This document shows positions 1 through 9,835 of a DNA stretch of 64,000 bases, piece by piece (the stretch's first letter is position 1; every line of letters begins with the position of its first letter). Location: the NCBI GenBank assembly GCA_034003325.1, contig JAVEYW010000009.1, forward strand, positions 124,001 to 188,000. The letters are read 5' to 3'. The notes under the pieces were generated by a model. It was not told where the DNA came from. It saw only the letters and a list, made by a program, of their open reading frames with translations, and made no database searches. The DNA comes from Desulfobacterales bacterium. GTDB taxonomy: Bacteria; Desulfobacterota; Desulfobacteria; Desulfobacterales; JAFDDL01. The position numbers and the translations under genes were made by a program.

Positions 1-2714
1 TGCTCGTGGTTGAGCATCATATGGATGTGATTAAAACCGCTGACTGGGTGATCGATCTTGGACCCGAGGGCGGCGATCTTGGCGGGGAAGTGGTGGTGGC
101 TGGTCCTCCCGAAACGGTTGCAGCGCATGAGGGCTCCCACACGGGCCGGTTTTTGAAACCCTGTTTAAAAAAGACACGGTCCTGGAAGATTCAACCCGAA
201 AACTTGCCGGCTCTCGCCGAACCGCATCAGGAGATGCCGACGGCCATTTGCGTTCAAGGCGCAAGAGAACATAACCTGAAAAATATTCACCTGTCCATTC
301 CGCATAACCAGTTGGTGGCGGTGACGGGCGTGTCGGGCTCCGGAAAATCGACCCTGGCCTTTGATATTCTGTTTGCGGAGGGTCAGCGGCGCTATTTGGA
401 AAGTCTTGCGCCGTATGTGCGTCAATACATGAAAATTCTGGAGCGGCCTGAAGTGGATGTGGTCTCGGGTATTCCTCCCTCCGTGGCCATCGAGCAGCGT
501 ATCAGCCACACCAGTCGCCGCTCGACCGTGGCCACCTTAACGGAGGTATATCATTTTCTGCGCCTCTTGTTCGCCAAGGTCGGCACACCGCATTGCACGG
601 GCTGCGGCCGGGCCTTGTCTTCGCAAACTCCAGCCGCCATATTGAAGGCTATTCGAAAGCGGTATTTCCGGAAAAAGGCTGTTTTATTGGCACCAAAGCT
701 GTATGGACGAAAAGGCTTTCACAAAGACCTGCTGGCGCGATTGATAAAGGACGGTTTCTTGGAAGCCAGAATCGACGGCGCCATTGTCCCCCTCGTCGAA
801 AAAATGTCACTGGACCGATACCGTGAGCACACCATTGAGGTCGTGGTGGACCGGTTGCCGATCAAGGATTTGGAAAAAGCCGTGAACCGGGCGTTGGATG
901 AGGGCAACGGCAGCCTCGTTCTTGCCGATTTGCGCGGACGCGACGAGGTCTTTAACACCCGCGGCGTATGCCCGGCCTGCGGTATCGGCGTGGAGCCGCC
1001 GGACCCCAAGCTCTTTTCCTTTAACAGCCCCAGGGGCGCCTGCCCTCAATGTGATGGATTGGGCGTGATTGCCATATCAGAAGGGGCGCCTGCGGAAACA
1101 TGCCCCTCCTGCAACGGCAGCCGACTGAAAAAAGAGGCGTTGGCCATCCGGATCGATGACCGAACCATTTGGGATCTGGTTCATCTGCCCGCAACCGATC
1201 TGCTTGAAACGCTCAAGCAGCTTTCCGTTCCCGAAGAGGCCCGGCCCATTGCCGATCCCATCCTATCGGAGATATTGACCCGAATATCCTTTTTAAACCG
1301 GTTGGGTCTCGGGTACTTGTCCCTCGATCGCTCCGGCGACACGCTCTCCGGCGGCGAGGCCCAGCGGGTTCGGCTGGCGGCTCAGCTTGGTTCGAACCTG
1401 ACCGGCGTGCTCTATGTGCTGGATGAGCCCACCATCGGGTTGCATCCCCGGGACACCCATGTGTTGTTGACCGCATTGACGGAGTTGCGCGACAGGGGAA
1501 ACACCATTCTCGTGGTGGAACACGATGAGGAAACCATTCGGTCCGCGGATACGGTGATCGATCTGGGACCCGGCGGCGGCAAAAACGGGGGCGAGGTGGT
1601 GGCCATGGGCAGCCCGGCGATCGTAAAATCCGCAACCCGGTCCGCCACCGGTGCGTCCATGCGAAAGCGGGCCCACACAAAGACGTCTCATTCCAGAGAC
1701 TATCGAATTCAACCGGCGATTACGATTCAGGGGGCAACGGCCAATAACCTGAAACACATCGACGCGGCATTTCCCCTTCACACCTTGACGGTCGTCACGG
1801 GCGTATCCGGTTCGGGCAAATCGACACTGGTGAAGCACACGCTGTATCAAGGGCTTTATGATCGCTTGTCTAAAAAGGAAACGCCCTCCGCTGTCTGCAA
1901 CCATATCTCCGGGTGGGAAAAGGTCACCCGGGTTCTGGAAGTCGATCACAGCCCCATCGGCCGAACCCCCAGATCCGTGCCAGCCTCCTATGTCGGGTTT
2001 CTGACGGATATTCGCAACCTGTTTTCCCAAACCCCGGATGCCCGGGCCAGGGGATTCGGATCGGGCCGCTTTTCCTTCAATGTGGCCGGCGGTCGCTGCG
2101 AAGACTGCAAAGGGCAGGGCACTCCCAGGGTGCAGATGAGTTTTCTGCCGGATGTCTATGTTCCCTGTGAGCGCTGCAACGGCAAGCGGTTTAACCGGGA
2201 AACCCTGGCCATTCGTTATAAGGAGCACAGTATCGCCGATGTGCTGGAGATGACCTTTGATGAAGCGGCCCAGTTTTTCAGCGCGGTTCCCGCGATTCGC
2301 CGCGCCGTGCAACTGGTCTGTGATGTCGGCTTGGGCTATCTTTGCCTGGGCCAACCCAGCCCGACCCTTTCCGGAGGCGAGGCCCAGCGCATCAAATTGG
2401 CCGAACAACTTGCGAAAGCCGGCAACGGCCATACCGTATACGTGCTGGATGAACCGACCACCGGGCTTCATTTCTCCGATGTGAAGCGGCTGCTCCATGT
2501 TCTGCAGGCCCTGGTGGACAAGGGAAACACCGTCATTGCCATTGAACATAACCTCGAATTCATTCACGCCGCTGATTATGTCATTGACCTGGGGCCGGAA
2601 GGCGGGGCAGGGGGCGGAAGGGTGGTGGCGACCGGATCACCCGAAGAATTGATCGTCAAGAAAAACGGTTCGCATACGGCGGAGTATCTGCGGCGGTACG
2701 TTTCTGAAAATTAA
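1..2714 (+). CDS. uvrA: UvrA excinuclease ABC ATPase, C-terminal part of a double-length form (5' end outside window)
   Basis: The reading frame is open to the window edge, so this is the 3' part of a longer gene. The first ~50 residues read like the very C-terminus of one UvrA unit (VVEHHMDVIKTADW, then DLGPEGGD). After a ~30-residue linker a complete second UvrA unit follows: Walker A GVSGSGKS near residue 108, a zinc motif (CPAC...CPQC), the signature LSGGEAQR, a second Walker A near residue 598, a second zinc finger (CEDC...CERC) and a second LSGGEAQR. UvrA is the damage-recognition ATPase of nucleotide excision repair. A tail plus a full unit in one frame means four ABC modules in the intact protein, as in the long UvrA paralogues of some proteobacteria. 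The family assignment is certain; the repair role of this long form is inferred. Confidence 0.93.
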   Translation, partial: LVVEHHMDVIKTADWVIDLGPEGGDLGGEVVVAGPPETVAAHEGSHTGRFLKPCLKKTRSWKIQPENLPALAEPHQEMPTAICVQGAREHNLKNIHLSIPHNQLVAVTGVSGSGKSTLAFDILFAEGQRRYLESLAPYVRQYMKILERPEVDVVSGIPPSVAIEQRISHTSRRSTVATLTEVYHFLRLLFAKVGTPHCTGCGRALSSQTPAAILKAIRKRYFRKKAVLLAPKLYGRKGFHKDLLARLIKDGFLEARIDGAIVPLVEKMSLDRYREHTIEVVVDRLPIKDLEKAVNRALDEGNGSLVLADLRGRDEVFNTRGVCPACGIGVEPPDPKLFSFNSPRGACPQCDGLGVIAISEGAPAETCPSCNGSRLKKEALAIRIDDRTIWDLVHLPATDLLETLKQLSVPEEARPIADPILSEILTRISFLNRLGLGYLSLDRSGDTLSGGEAQRVRLAAQLGSNLTGVLYVLDEPTIGLHPRDTHVLLTALTELRDRGNTILVVEHDEETIRSADTVIDLGPGGGKNGGEVVAMGSPAIVKSATRSATGASMRKRAHTKTSHSRDYRIQPAITIQGATANNLKHIDAAFPLHTLTVVTGVSGSGKSTLVKHTLYQGLYDRLSKKETPSAVCNHISGWEKVTRVLEVDHSPIGRTPRSVPASYVGFLTDIRNLFSQTPDARARGFGSGRFSFNVAGGRCEDCKGQGTPRVQMSFLPDVYVPCERCNGKRFNRETLAIRYKEHSIADVLEMTFDEAAQFFSAVPAIRRAVQLVCDVGLGYLCLGQPSPTLSGGEAQRIKLAEQLAKAGNGHTVYVLDEPTTGLHFSDVKRLLHVLQALVDKGNTVIAIEHNLEFIHAADYVIDLGPEGGAGGGRVVATGSPEELIVKKNGSHTAEYLRRYVSEN

Positions 2715-2732
2715 ACCGAATTGACTTCGGTT
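2714..2732 (+). terminator. short hairpin just after uvrA
   Basis: A perfect 7-bp stem (aaccgaa / ttcggtt) with a 5-base loop begins at the uvrA stop codon. No T-run follows, so it may be only a weak or Rho-assisted 3' end. The uvrA gene and the next gene (minus strand) converge here. Confidence 0.3.
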
Positions 2733-2850
2733 CCGCTTCAACTTAACTTCAACCATCCTTAACTATTTTGAATATCATATCTTTTTCGGTTTAAGAAAAG
2801 CGGATGCGCGGGTGTTAGCGATATTATTGCGGGCGTAGCCCAATGGTTCC

Positions 2851-4311
2851 TTATTGGTCCGCGGTTGTTGTGCTTTCTTCCAATTGGGCCAAAAAGGAGG
2901 GCAGGTTTACTTTGGTGTGGGTAATGCCAAGTTTTTTTCGTATAAAATTCCGATAGGTTTCGACGCTGCGGTGTGAAATGTTCAGCAATAAGGCAATTTC
3001 CTTGGACGTCATGCCGCTACGGATCATGTTGCAGATTTCGTTTTCTCTGGGCGTTAGTCTCGGTACGATTCGAGAGATTTTGCTGCCGAATTGAGAGGTC
3101 AGCGTCGCCAGATTTTCTTCCAATAAATGGATGTATTGCTTTTCGATTCGCGTGTCCTTGTTTTTCAGTTTATTCAGCAGGGGCAGGATGAGCCTGTCGA
3201 CGTTGGCCAGAACCCGTTTTTCCAAGTTCTTTTTTTCCGTCAGCACCTGCTCCATGATTTCCCTTAAGGCAATATTTTTTTCCTGAAGCAACAGATTTTG
3301 GTTTTCCAGCTGCATTCGGCTTTCATAAAGCGCTTTTTCCGCTTGCTTTTGCTCGGTAATCCGCCCCAATCTCTCGGCGACCGCATAAAGCAATGCGCAT
3401 TCTTCCTTTAAAAACGGCCCTTCATGGCATGGCGGTTTTGCTTCATGGTAGCAGACCATCAGTACGCCGACTTTCCGGCCGTATACACTGAGCGGTGCGG
3501 ATAGTTTCCATTGCGTCTCCTTGTGGTTTGCCGTTTCATATTTCCTGCCGTTGACAGTGAGCTGAGCACTGGTGATTTTTGGGTACTGCCATGAAAAAGG
3601 GATCAGCTCGACGACCCCCTGGCAGATTTCTTCCAGCGTGCTGTCCGGCTTTTCCACAAGTTTGGAAATGCCGTAAAGGCAATTGATTTCCTTAATTCTT
3701 TCTCGTAGGTCATGCGCCTGTTCGCGAAGGGTTTCTTCAATCTGCTTTTGTTCGGTAATTCGCCCAAGTCTCTCACCGACGGCATTGAGCAGGGATCGCT
3801 CCTCTTGCAGAAAGGGGCCTTCATGGCAAGCGGGTTTTTCCTCCCGGTAACAGACGGTTAATTTGCCGGATGGCTTGCCGTAAATGATAATGTCCACCGA
3901 CTGCTGCCATGGGCTGACCGAATAATTATCGGTTTTGTATTCATGCCCGTTAATGGTGAGCTGCGCACTTGCGATTTCGGGATACTGCCATGAGTCCGGA
4001 ATTAAATTGACGATTCCCTGATAGATTTCATTGAGGGACGTTTGGGATTTTTCGACAAGTCTGGAGATGCTGTAGAGGCAGTTTATCTCCTTTATTCTTT
4101 CCTGAAGCTTATGTGTTTGATCTCTAAGTTCCGCCTCCATAGCGCGGTGCTTGACTTCAAATGCTTCCAATTGCGCGTTCCTTTGGCGCAACGCCATAAG
4201 CTCTTGATGCAGTGTTTCGGTGGGGGCATCGTCCGCCTGAATTGCCGGTCGGCCCGCTACCTGTTGATGTGGGCGGGAGCTTGTCTTTTTTGGGGGGTCT
4301 GTTCGAATCAT
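2851..4311 (-). CDS. LuxR-type regulator with two tandem GAF-like sensor repeats
   Basis: This 486-residue protein has a polar N-terminus, two copies of a ~125-residue domain (about residues 62-188 and 198-323), a coiled coil (325-370) and a C-terminal LuxR/FixJ helix-turn-helix (418-475, LTPRENEICNMIRSGMTSKE). Each repeat starts with LQERIKEINCLYSIS-like text, has a conserved W-Q-Y-P and ends in GERLGRITEQKQ, consistent with a GAF-like ligand or redox sensor; each carries the pair VCYREEKPACHEGPF-like, with conserved Cys and His. There is no receiver or kinase domain, so it is probably a one-component cytoplasmic sensor-regulator. The linker LEKRVLANV..L..PLLNKLK recurs in the PAS/LuxR gene at 48.2 kb. 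Ligand and target genes are unknown. Confidence 0.75.
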   Translation of the reverse strand: MIRTDPPKKTSSRPHQQVAGRPAIQADDAPTETLHQELMALRQRNAQLEAFEVKHRAMEAELRDQTHKLQERIKEINCLYSISRLVEKSQTSLNEIYQGIVNLIPDSWQYPEIASAQLTINGHEYKTDNYSVSPWQQSVDIIIYGKPSGKLTVCYREEKPACHEGPFLQEERSLLNAVGERLGRITEQKQIEETLREQAHDLRERIKEINCLYGISKLVEKPDSTLEEICQGVVELIPFSWQYPKITSAQLTVNGRKYETANHKETQWKLSAPLSVYGRKVGVLMVCYHEAKPPCHEGPFLKEECALLYAVAERLGRITEQKQAEKALYESRMQLENQNLLLQEKNIALREIMEQVLTEKKNLEKRVLANVDRLILPLLNKLKNKDTRIEKQYIHLLEENLATLTSQFGSKISRIVPRLTPRENEICNMIRSGMTSKEIALLLNISHRSVETYRNFIRKKLGITHTKVNLPSFLAQLEESTTTADQ

Positions 4312-4540
4312 TCATTATCCCTAACGCCGTTTTTTCGGTAAAAACCTGTAACCGCCTTCAGCGGCCAATGTGTCGAAAAATGCATCTTGTAAATGCCCGT
4401 TAGTTACAATTTTCCGGAAATAATATCAAGTGAATGAAAGGGTGCTTCCCCTGATGGCGCCGGCCAGCCGAATGGTATCGGCGCAAAGAGGGAAGAATCG
4501 GCGCCCCCGAATGGAACCGCCGATTTTAGATTCAATATTT

Positions 4541-4585
4541 CGTTCTTTGAATCTTTACCGACAGGCGGATAAGATTCAAAGAACG
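4541..4585 (-). terminator. hairpin downstream of gdhA
   Basis: A perfect 15-bp inverted repeat (4541-4555 with 4571-4585, arm cgttctttgaatctt) sits 23 bp past the gdhA stop. The stem is long but AT-rich and no T-run follows on the minus strand. It is probably the 3' end structure of the gdhA mRNA. The rest of the 4312-4607 gap holds no convincing gene. Confidence 0.5.
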
Positions 4586-4607
4586 GTGCCTTTATGCGGG
4601 GCTGCGG

Positions 4608-5957
4608 TTACACGACGCCCTGATCAATCATGGCATTGACGACCTTGACAAAACCGGCGATATTGGCGCCGGCGACATAGTTGCCGGGTGTGCCATAGGC
4701 CGCAGCGGCATCGGTACAGGACTTGTGGATGCTTTTCATTATTATTTTCAAACGATTATCCACCTCTTCTCTCGGCCAGTTCAAGCGCATGCCGTTCTGA
4801 CTCATTTCCAGCCCGGAAACGGCTACCCCGCCCGCATTGGACGCTTTCCCCGGAGCAAACAGAATCTTGTGATCCTGAAAAATATCCACTGCATCCGGCA
4901 TGGAAGGCATGTTGGCGCCCTCGGCGACCAGTTGAATCCCGTTGCTCATCAAATGCGAGGCATCTTTTGCATTGATTTCGTTTTGCGTCGCACTTGGAAA
5001 AGCACAATCCGCCCGATGATTCCACAAGGGGTTAAAATCCATGCCCGGGGATAGCTCCGTGTAAACGGCACTGGTATATTTTTCCGCGTATTCCTTGATT
5101 CTGCCGCGTCTAATATTTTTTAGCCGCTTAACAAACTCAAGTTTTTCTTGCGTGATCCCCTCCTCGTCGTAGATATATCCGGATGAATCGGAAAGGGTGA
5201 CGGTCTTGGCGTCCAATTCGATAAGCTTTTCGACCGTGTATTGGGCAACGTTTCCCGAACCTGATACCAGGCAGACTTTCCCTGCCAATGTGTCCTGGCG
5301 GGTGGCCAGCATTTCCGAGGCAAAATAGACACAACCGTATCCGGTAGCTTCCGGGCGAATCAGACTTCCCCCCCAGGATATCCCCTTGCCGGTCAATACG
5401 CCCGTGAATTCATTTCGAAGTTTTTTATACATACCAAAAAGAAAACCAATTTCACGCGCCCCAACACCAATGTCACCGGCGGGCACATCCGTATTGGGTC
5501 CGATATGCCGGAAAAGCTCCGCCATGAAGCTCTGGCAGAATCGCATCACTTCATTATCGGACTTGCCTTTGGGATCGAAGTCGGCGCCGCCTTTTCCTCC
5601 CCCCATGGGAAGCGTGGTGAGGGAGTTTTTAAAAACCTGCTCAAAGGCGAGAAACTTCAATATGCTCAGATTCACGGACGGGTGGAATCGAAGACCGCCT
5701 TTGTACGGTCCGATCGCACTATTCATTTCAATGCGAAAGCCTCTGTTTACTTGAACCCCGCCTGCATCATCAACCCAAGGAACGCGAAACATAATGACAC
5801 GTTCAGGCTCCGTAATTCTTTCCAGAATGCGTGCCTGGCGGTATTCCGGATTTTGATCCAAAACCGGCTTTACTGTTTCCACGATCTCTTGAACGGCCTG
5901 ATGGAACTCTTTTTCACCAGGATCTTTTTCCTTAATCGCTGCCAAAATATCCGACAT
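4608..5957 (-). CDS. gdhA: NADP-type glutamate dehydrogenase
   Basis: The protein of about 449 residues catalyses reductive amination of 2-oxoglutarate with ammonia, linking nitrogen assimilation to the TCA-type carbon pool in the cytoplasm. It carries the family core K-G-G-L-R-F-H-P-S, the active-site region LPMGGGKGGAD, PAGDIGVGAREIGFLFG, and a Rossmann segment VSGSGNVAQYTVEKL, and has the usual length of hexameric bacterial GdhA. I chose the start at 5957 (MSDILAAI) because a strong aaaggggg ribosome site lies 5 bases upstream; an in-frame ATG 8 codons earlier lacks this. The gene stands alone, with a hairpin behind it. Confidence 0.95.
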   Translation of the reverse strand: MSDILAAIKEKDPGEKEFHQAVQEIVETVKPVLDQNPEYRQARILERITEPERVIMFRVPWVDDAGGVQVNRGFRIEMNSAIGPYKGGLRFHPSVNLSILKFLAFEQVFKNSLTTLPMGGGKGGADFDPKGKSDNEVMRFCQSFMAELFRHIGPNTDVPAGDIGVGAREIGFLFGMYKKLRNEFTGVLTGKGISWGGSLIRPEATGYGCVYFASEMLATRQDTLAGKVCLVSGSGNVAQYTVEKLIELDAKTVTLSDSSGYIYDEEGITQEKLEFVKRLKNIRRGRIKEYAEKYTSAVYTELSPGMDFNPLWNHRADCAFPSATQNEINAKDASHLMSNGIQLVAEGANMPSMPDAVDIFQDHKILFAPGKASNAGGVAVSGLEMSQNGMRLNWPREEVDNRLKIIMKSIHKSCTDAAAAYGTPGNYVAGANIAGFVKVVNAMIDQGVV

Positions 5958-6132
5958 GCAACCCCCTTTTGATGCTATCATTCAGTTGATAAGGTTTTGG
6001 TATTAATTCGCCCCGAGCATGGCGTGCGTGACTATCGAAGGGGCTTATCCATCGGTAGACCCGCCGTAGCTGAAAAGAAAGGAGAATGTAACCCCTTAGT
6101 ATTTTAAGTAATTGAATATAATATTTGCGTGA

Positions 6133-9100
6133 TCAGCCTCTATTGATGACACATTGAGAATTTTTCCCGTCGATTTTCAGCTTCAGGGCTTGTTCAAAAC
6201 GAACGTGACGAACATAGGCCGTCTCTGAAATTGTAGGCAGTTGATGAATCTGTGTCCAGTCAAAATAATCATCACGACCGTTTGGTGGCTTTTCAGAGAC
6301 CTGATCAATGGTAATATAAGGTATGCCTTTGGAGGTGATATGATTGAAAAAATGAGATCCCCTGGAAGGATCGACCTTCAGTTGTTCGTTCCGAAGTTCG
6401 ATAATCGCGCCGGCGCCTGATATATCTCGCCAAGAGACCGGTATGCCCAACCACCTATCCGAGGTTCCCCATCTTCCGGGGCCCATGAGCAGATAGGCGC
6501 AATGTGACTTAACAAGCCCGTCATTCAGCTTTTTTAAATCTTCCGCAATTGCGGGTGTTTGGTCCGGGCGAAAAGTTTCGGGCTTCACATAAACGACATC
6601 CTTTAATTGATGATGAACGCCGTTGCCGAGCGCTTGGTTGGAAAAGCACAGGGCTTCTTGGCGTTCCGACTCATTGATTCGGCAATTTCGCTGAACGGCA
6701 TTCGACGACATGGGACGAATCTGAACGATGGAAAAATCGCAACAGCCCGGCTTTTGCGGATCTAATTGCAGGGAAAAATCAATTTCAACCGGACATCCCA
6801 ATCCTTTTTGGCCGATTTCCAGAAGGTCGCACAAAAAACCGGATAGACCCATTCCGTCATATTTTAGAAGCGGAGCCAACGTCATGATACTTGTTCCGTT
6901 TGATTGAAACGTATCTCGAATACGGTTTTCTTCGATAAGGTACGTGCTGGCCAATGCCTGAACTGGAAACTCGTTTACGGATTCATCGACCTCGCGCTTC
7001 ACCAGCTCATAAAAAGCACCTGAACAATCCGAATCATTGAGCCCATTTATTTTTAATGCATAAAAATAACGCTGCGAATGGTTGAGCGTTTCTTGAACGG
7101 ATGAAAACTGGGGGAAAATGGTCGGATATTTGGGTGAAAACCGCAATGTCCTGCTATCGTTCAATACGGCACCGCCAAAGCCCAATGCCATTCGCACAAT
7201 GCCGTCTTCGGGTTTCATGTGCGAAAAAGGATAGTAATTATAAGAGGCTGCTGAACCGGATACGGCCGGATAAAAGTAATCCCCGTAATGTCCGCCGGCC
7301 AATTGTTGAATCATGATGGCCATGGATTCATTGAAAGGCTGATTTCCCGAGTTCTTGCGCAATGTGCTGAATGTCGCGAAATAAGTGGTGGCGCATACCC
7401 GTTTTATCGCGCGCGCCAACGCAGCCAGTCTGGCCGATAACACGCTTTGATTATTGGGAATCATACATGTATGACCACACTGTCGGTCGGTATCGAAAAA
7501 CGTGTCTTCCTGCTGTCTGGATGCGCGAATCGCCAGGGGGAAGGTGACCTGGCTCAGATAAACTTTTAGTTTTTTTAGCAATTCATCCGGCAAATCGGCC
7601 TTTTCGAACGCCGCCGCGATTTGGGCATCCGAAGCGCTAGAGTCTGCTATGTCCGCCAGATTGTTTTCGCGAACAAAAGCGTCTACCACATCGGTGCAGA
7701 TAACAAGGGTTTTAAGCATGTTAATGTTAATTTTGGGATACTTTGAGGCAATCGCTGCATGTTGCCGCAACAACGCGCCCATAAACGCTATCCCTCGGGC
7801 TTTGCCGCCCAATGATCCGTGGCCGATCTTAGAAAATTCACTGATTGTGGCATCGAAATGGGTGTGATTGAATTTGGAAATAATACCTTGTTGGCAGCTG
7901 GTCCGAAAATGGTTAATACTCGAAATAAGGTATTGTCTGATTTCATCCGCGTTCTTGAAATCGGCAAGCTTAACGGATCGAAACTTAAGGGCCAGGTCAC
8001 TTTCCGCGCGGGCCATCAGCCAAGCGGAAAAATGGTTGCCTGCGGCGTGATACAAAATCGATTCATCCGGTACGTTGGCAAGCATGGCTTCAAGTTTGCA
8101 TAGATTCTCCGCTCGGCAGATCTCCCGGCCGTCAGGTGTTCGGAAAACAAAATCGCCGAATCCGAGGTATGGCAGGAAAAAATTATGAATCTCCCGGCTG
8201 AGATTGGAGGCGTTTTTATCCATAAAAACGGCGGGAATGTCCACAGCCGCCTTCTGATTGTCGGATTCGGCGCTCATGAGCAGCAGGGGTAATTCGGGGA
8301 TATCTTTTCTAATTCGGGAAAGCAATGTGACGCCGGCCGCCGGGTCTGTTTTCCCTTCACGCGGCAGCCGCGTATCGGAGATAACCCCGAGCAAAAACGA
8401 TCGGTACCGATGGTAAAAATGCACGGCCTCTTCAAAGTTTCTTGCAAGAAGTATTTTGGGCCGGGTTCTCATGGTAAGCAGTTTTATTTTTTCGTTCAGC
8501 CCGACATTCAGTAACGCCTGTGTCTGACTTACAATTTCTTTATAGATAACGGGCAGGAAATACGAATAATATTCCGGAGAATCCTCAACCAGAAGCAATA
8601 CGCGAACGCCGGCTTTTTGGGTATCGTTGTCCACATTCAAGTGATCTTCCGTTATTTTTATCATCGACAACAGCAAATCCGGACTGCCCGACCAGATGAA
8701 TTCATTGTCAAAAGCCGTAGTTTCGCTGCTTTCAGAATAGGTTAACAACCCCTTCGTACCGTGAGCCAACAGAATCACGGGAATGTCATGCCGGAATTTT
8801 TTGATCTCACGCCCCAAGGCGGCGGCGCCTGAATCATTGGCATGCGGCGCGAGAATCACCATATCGAACGACTTGTTTTTTAACAGCCAGAAAGCCTCTT
8901 CCGCCGAGGCGGCACCCGTGATTCTGGGTGGGTAACCGAGGTGCAATCCATTATATTCATTTATTAATTTATCCTCGAGATTGCCGTCCTCTTCAAAGTT
9001 GAAAATGCTGTAAGGGCTTGAAATCAGCAAAATATCACGAATTTGCCGGGTCATCAACTCGTGGACGATATGAGAAAAGCCGATAGAGGGTTTGGATGTG

Positions 9101-9195
9101 GCTGGACTTGAACTTAGACTTAAGCTGAGTGACGGGGAGGGAACGAAAATCGAATCTGAAAGGGGGGTCTCTTTTTCTCTATACGCAACACTCAT
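6133..9195 (-). CDS. PPDK-type ATP-grasp (PEP/pyruvate-binding) protein with receiver-like N-terminus
   Basis: This 1020-residue protein has three parts. Residues ~50-170 look like a degenerate receiver domain (alpha/beta, no clear phospho-Asp). Residues ~195-345 look like a second receiver with VEDSPEYY, a candidate phosphoacceptor in ISDTRLP, MSAES and a lysine in FMDKNAS, interrupted by an insertion of ~50 residues. From ~440 onward is a PEP-synthase/PPDK N-terminal ATP-grasp domain: GSLGGKARG, IRASRQQEDT and GFGGAVLN are recognisable. The phospho-histidine and PEP-binding domains of true PEP synthase or PPDK are absent. It may therefore be an ATP-dependent phosphotransferase or signalling enzyme rather than a gluconeogenic one. 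Proteins of this layout occur in Bacteroidetes and deltaproteobacteria; their reaction is not known to me. Confidence 0.75.
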   Translation of the reverse strand: MSVAYREKETPLSDSIFVPSPSLSLSLSSSPATSKPSIGFSHIVHELMTRQIRDILLISSPYSIFNFEEDGNLEDKLINEYNGLHLGYPPRITGAASAEEAFWLLKNKSFDMVILAPHANDSGAAALGREIKKFRHDIPVILLAHGTKGLLTYSESSETTAFDNEFIWSGSPDLLLSMIKITEDHLNVDNDTQKAGVRVLLLVEDSPEYYSYFLPVIYKEIVSQTQALLNVGLNEKIKLLTMRTRPKILLARNFEEAVHFYHRYRSFLLGVISDTRLPREGKTDPAAGVTLLSRIRKDIPELPLLLMSAESDNQKAAVDIPAVFMDKNASNLSREIHNFFLPYLGFGDFVFRTPDGREICRAENLCKLEAMLANVPDESILYHAAGNHFSAWLMARAESDLALKFRSVKLADFKNADEIRQYLISSINHFRTSCQQGIISKFNHTHFDATISEFSKIGHGSLGGKARGIAFMGALLRQHAAIASKYPKININMLKTLVICTDVVDAFVRENNLADIADSSASDAQIAAAFEKADLPDELLKKLKVYLSQVTFPLAIRASRQQEDTFFDTDRQCGHTCMIPNNQSVLSARLAALARAIKRVCATTYFATFSTLRKNSGNQPFNESMAIMIQQLAGGHYGDYFYPAVSGSAASYNYYPFSHMKPEDGIVRMALGFGGAVLNDSRTLRFSPKYPTIFPQFSSVQETLNHSQRYFYALKINGLNDSDCSGAFYELVKREVDESVNEFPVQALASTYLIEENRIRDTFQSNGTSIMTLAPLLKYDGMGLSGFLCDLLEIGQKGLGCPVEIDFSLQLDPQKPGCCDFSIVQIRPMSSNAVQRNCRINESERQEALCFSNQALGNGVHHQLKDVVYVKPETFRPDQTPAIAEDLKKLNDGLVKSHCAYLLMGPGRWGTSDRWLGIPVSWRDISGAGAIIELRNEQLKVDPSRGSHFFNHITSKGIPYITIDQVSEKPPNGRDDYFDWTQIHQLPTISETAYVRHVRFEQALKLKIDGKNSQCVINRG

Positions 9196-9835
9196 TTTCA
9201 GGATCTCTTTCTGTATTGGCCCCGTACTATCGATCGAGTGCGATCCGCCATTAAAGGGTGAATGCCGTTACCGCTTTTCGCTATCATGGTACTACTACCC
9301 GGCAATACGCATTGGGCAACCAGGGTTATATTCGCCTTATTTTTCAGTAACTAGCTGTTTTTCAGCGCATTAGAACTAATTAATAAGATAAATGTCTCCA
9401 TAATACAACGCGATAAAAACATAATAATACTACGTTAAAAATCTACGTAGTTCGTTCTGTGGTAATCATCGGGCTTTTCACGCTGTGAATTTCATCGACT
9501 TCGTAAAACAGGGTGGCATTTTTCAAGCGGGCAAAACTCATCGAATACAGGCGATGCGGGTGGGGCAACTGTTAACTGCCTGGCACAGTATTCAAAACGT
9601 TTTGCAATGATAATCAAGTAGATGGGGGGCAAGGGGGGATCTCATGCATCAGCGCGGATCGGACGTGGCATCTGTTGACAAAAGAGTCGATATAAAATAA
9701 TAGCGCTATAAAAACCTAAGCGGTTAAACCCCGCTGATTTTCCTAAGTTTTTATTGATAGTCAACGCTAAAGGAAACGCGATGTTCAAATGCGGCGACAA
9801 ACCGTTCCTAACCAATTAACGCAGAGGGGAATTAA
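9196..9835. promoter_or_regulatory. 640-bp divergent intergenic region with palindrome and candidate promoter
   Basis: The gap separates two divergent genes and holds no convincing coding sequence. A perfect 7-9-7 palindrome (actacgt...acgtagt, 9429-9451) is operator-like. On the plus strand a consensus -35 box ttgaca lies at 9675-9680, with a weak -10 candidate (taatag) 17 bases downstream, about 130 bp before the PpiD-like gene. These are pattern matches only. Confidence 0.35.

Noticed and set aside
1293-2567. 424-codon minus-strand ORF
   Set aside because: Antisense shadow of the UvrA gene.
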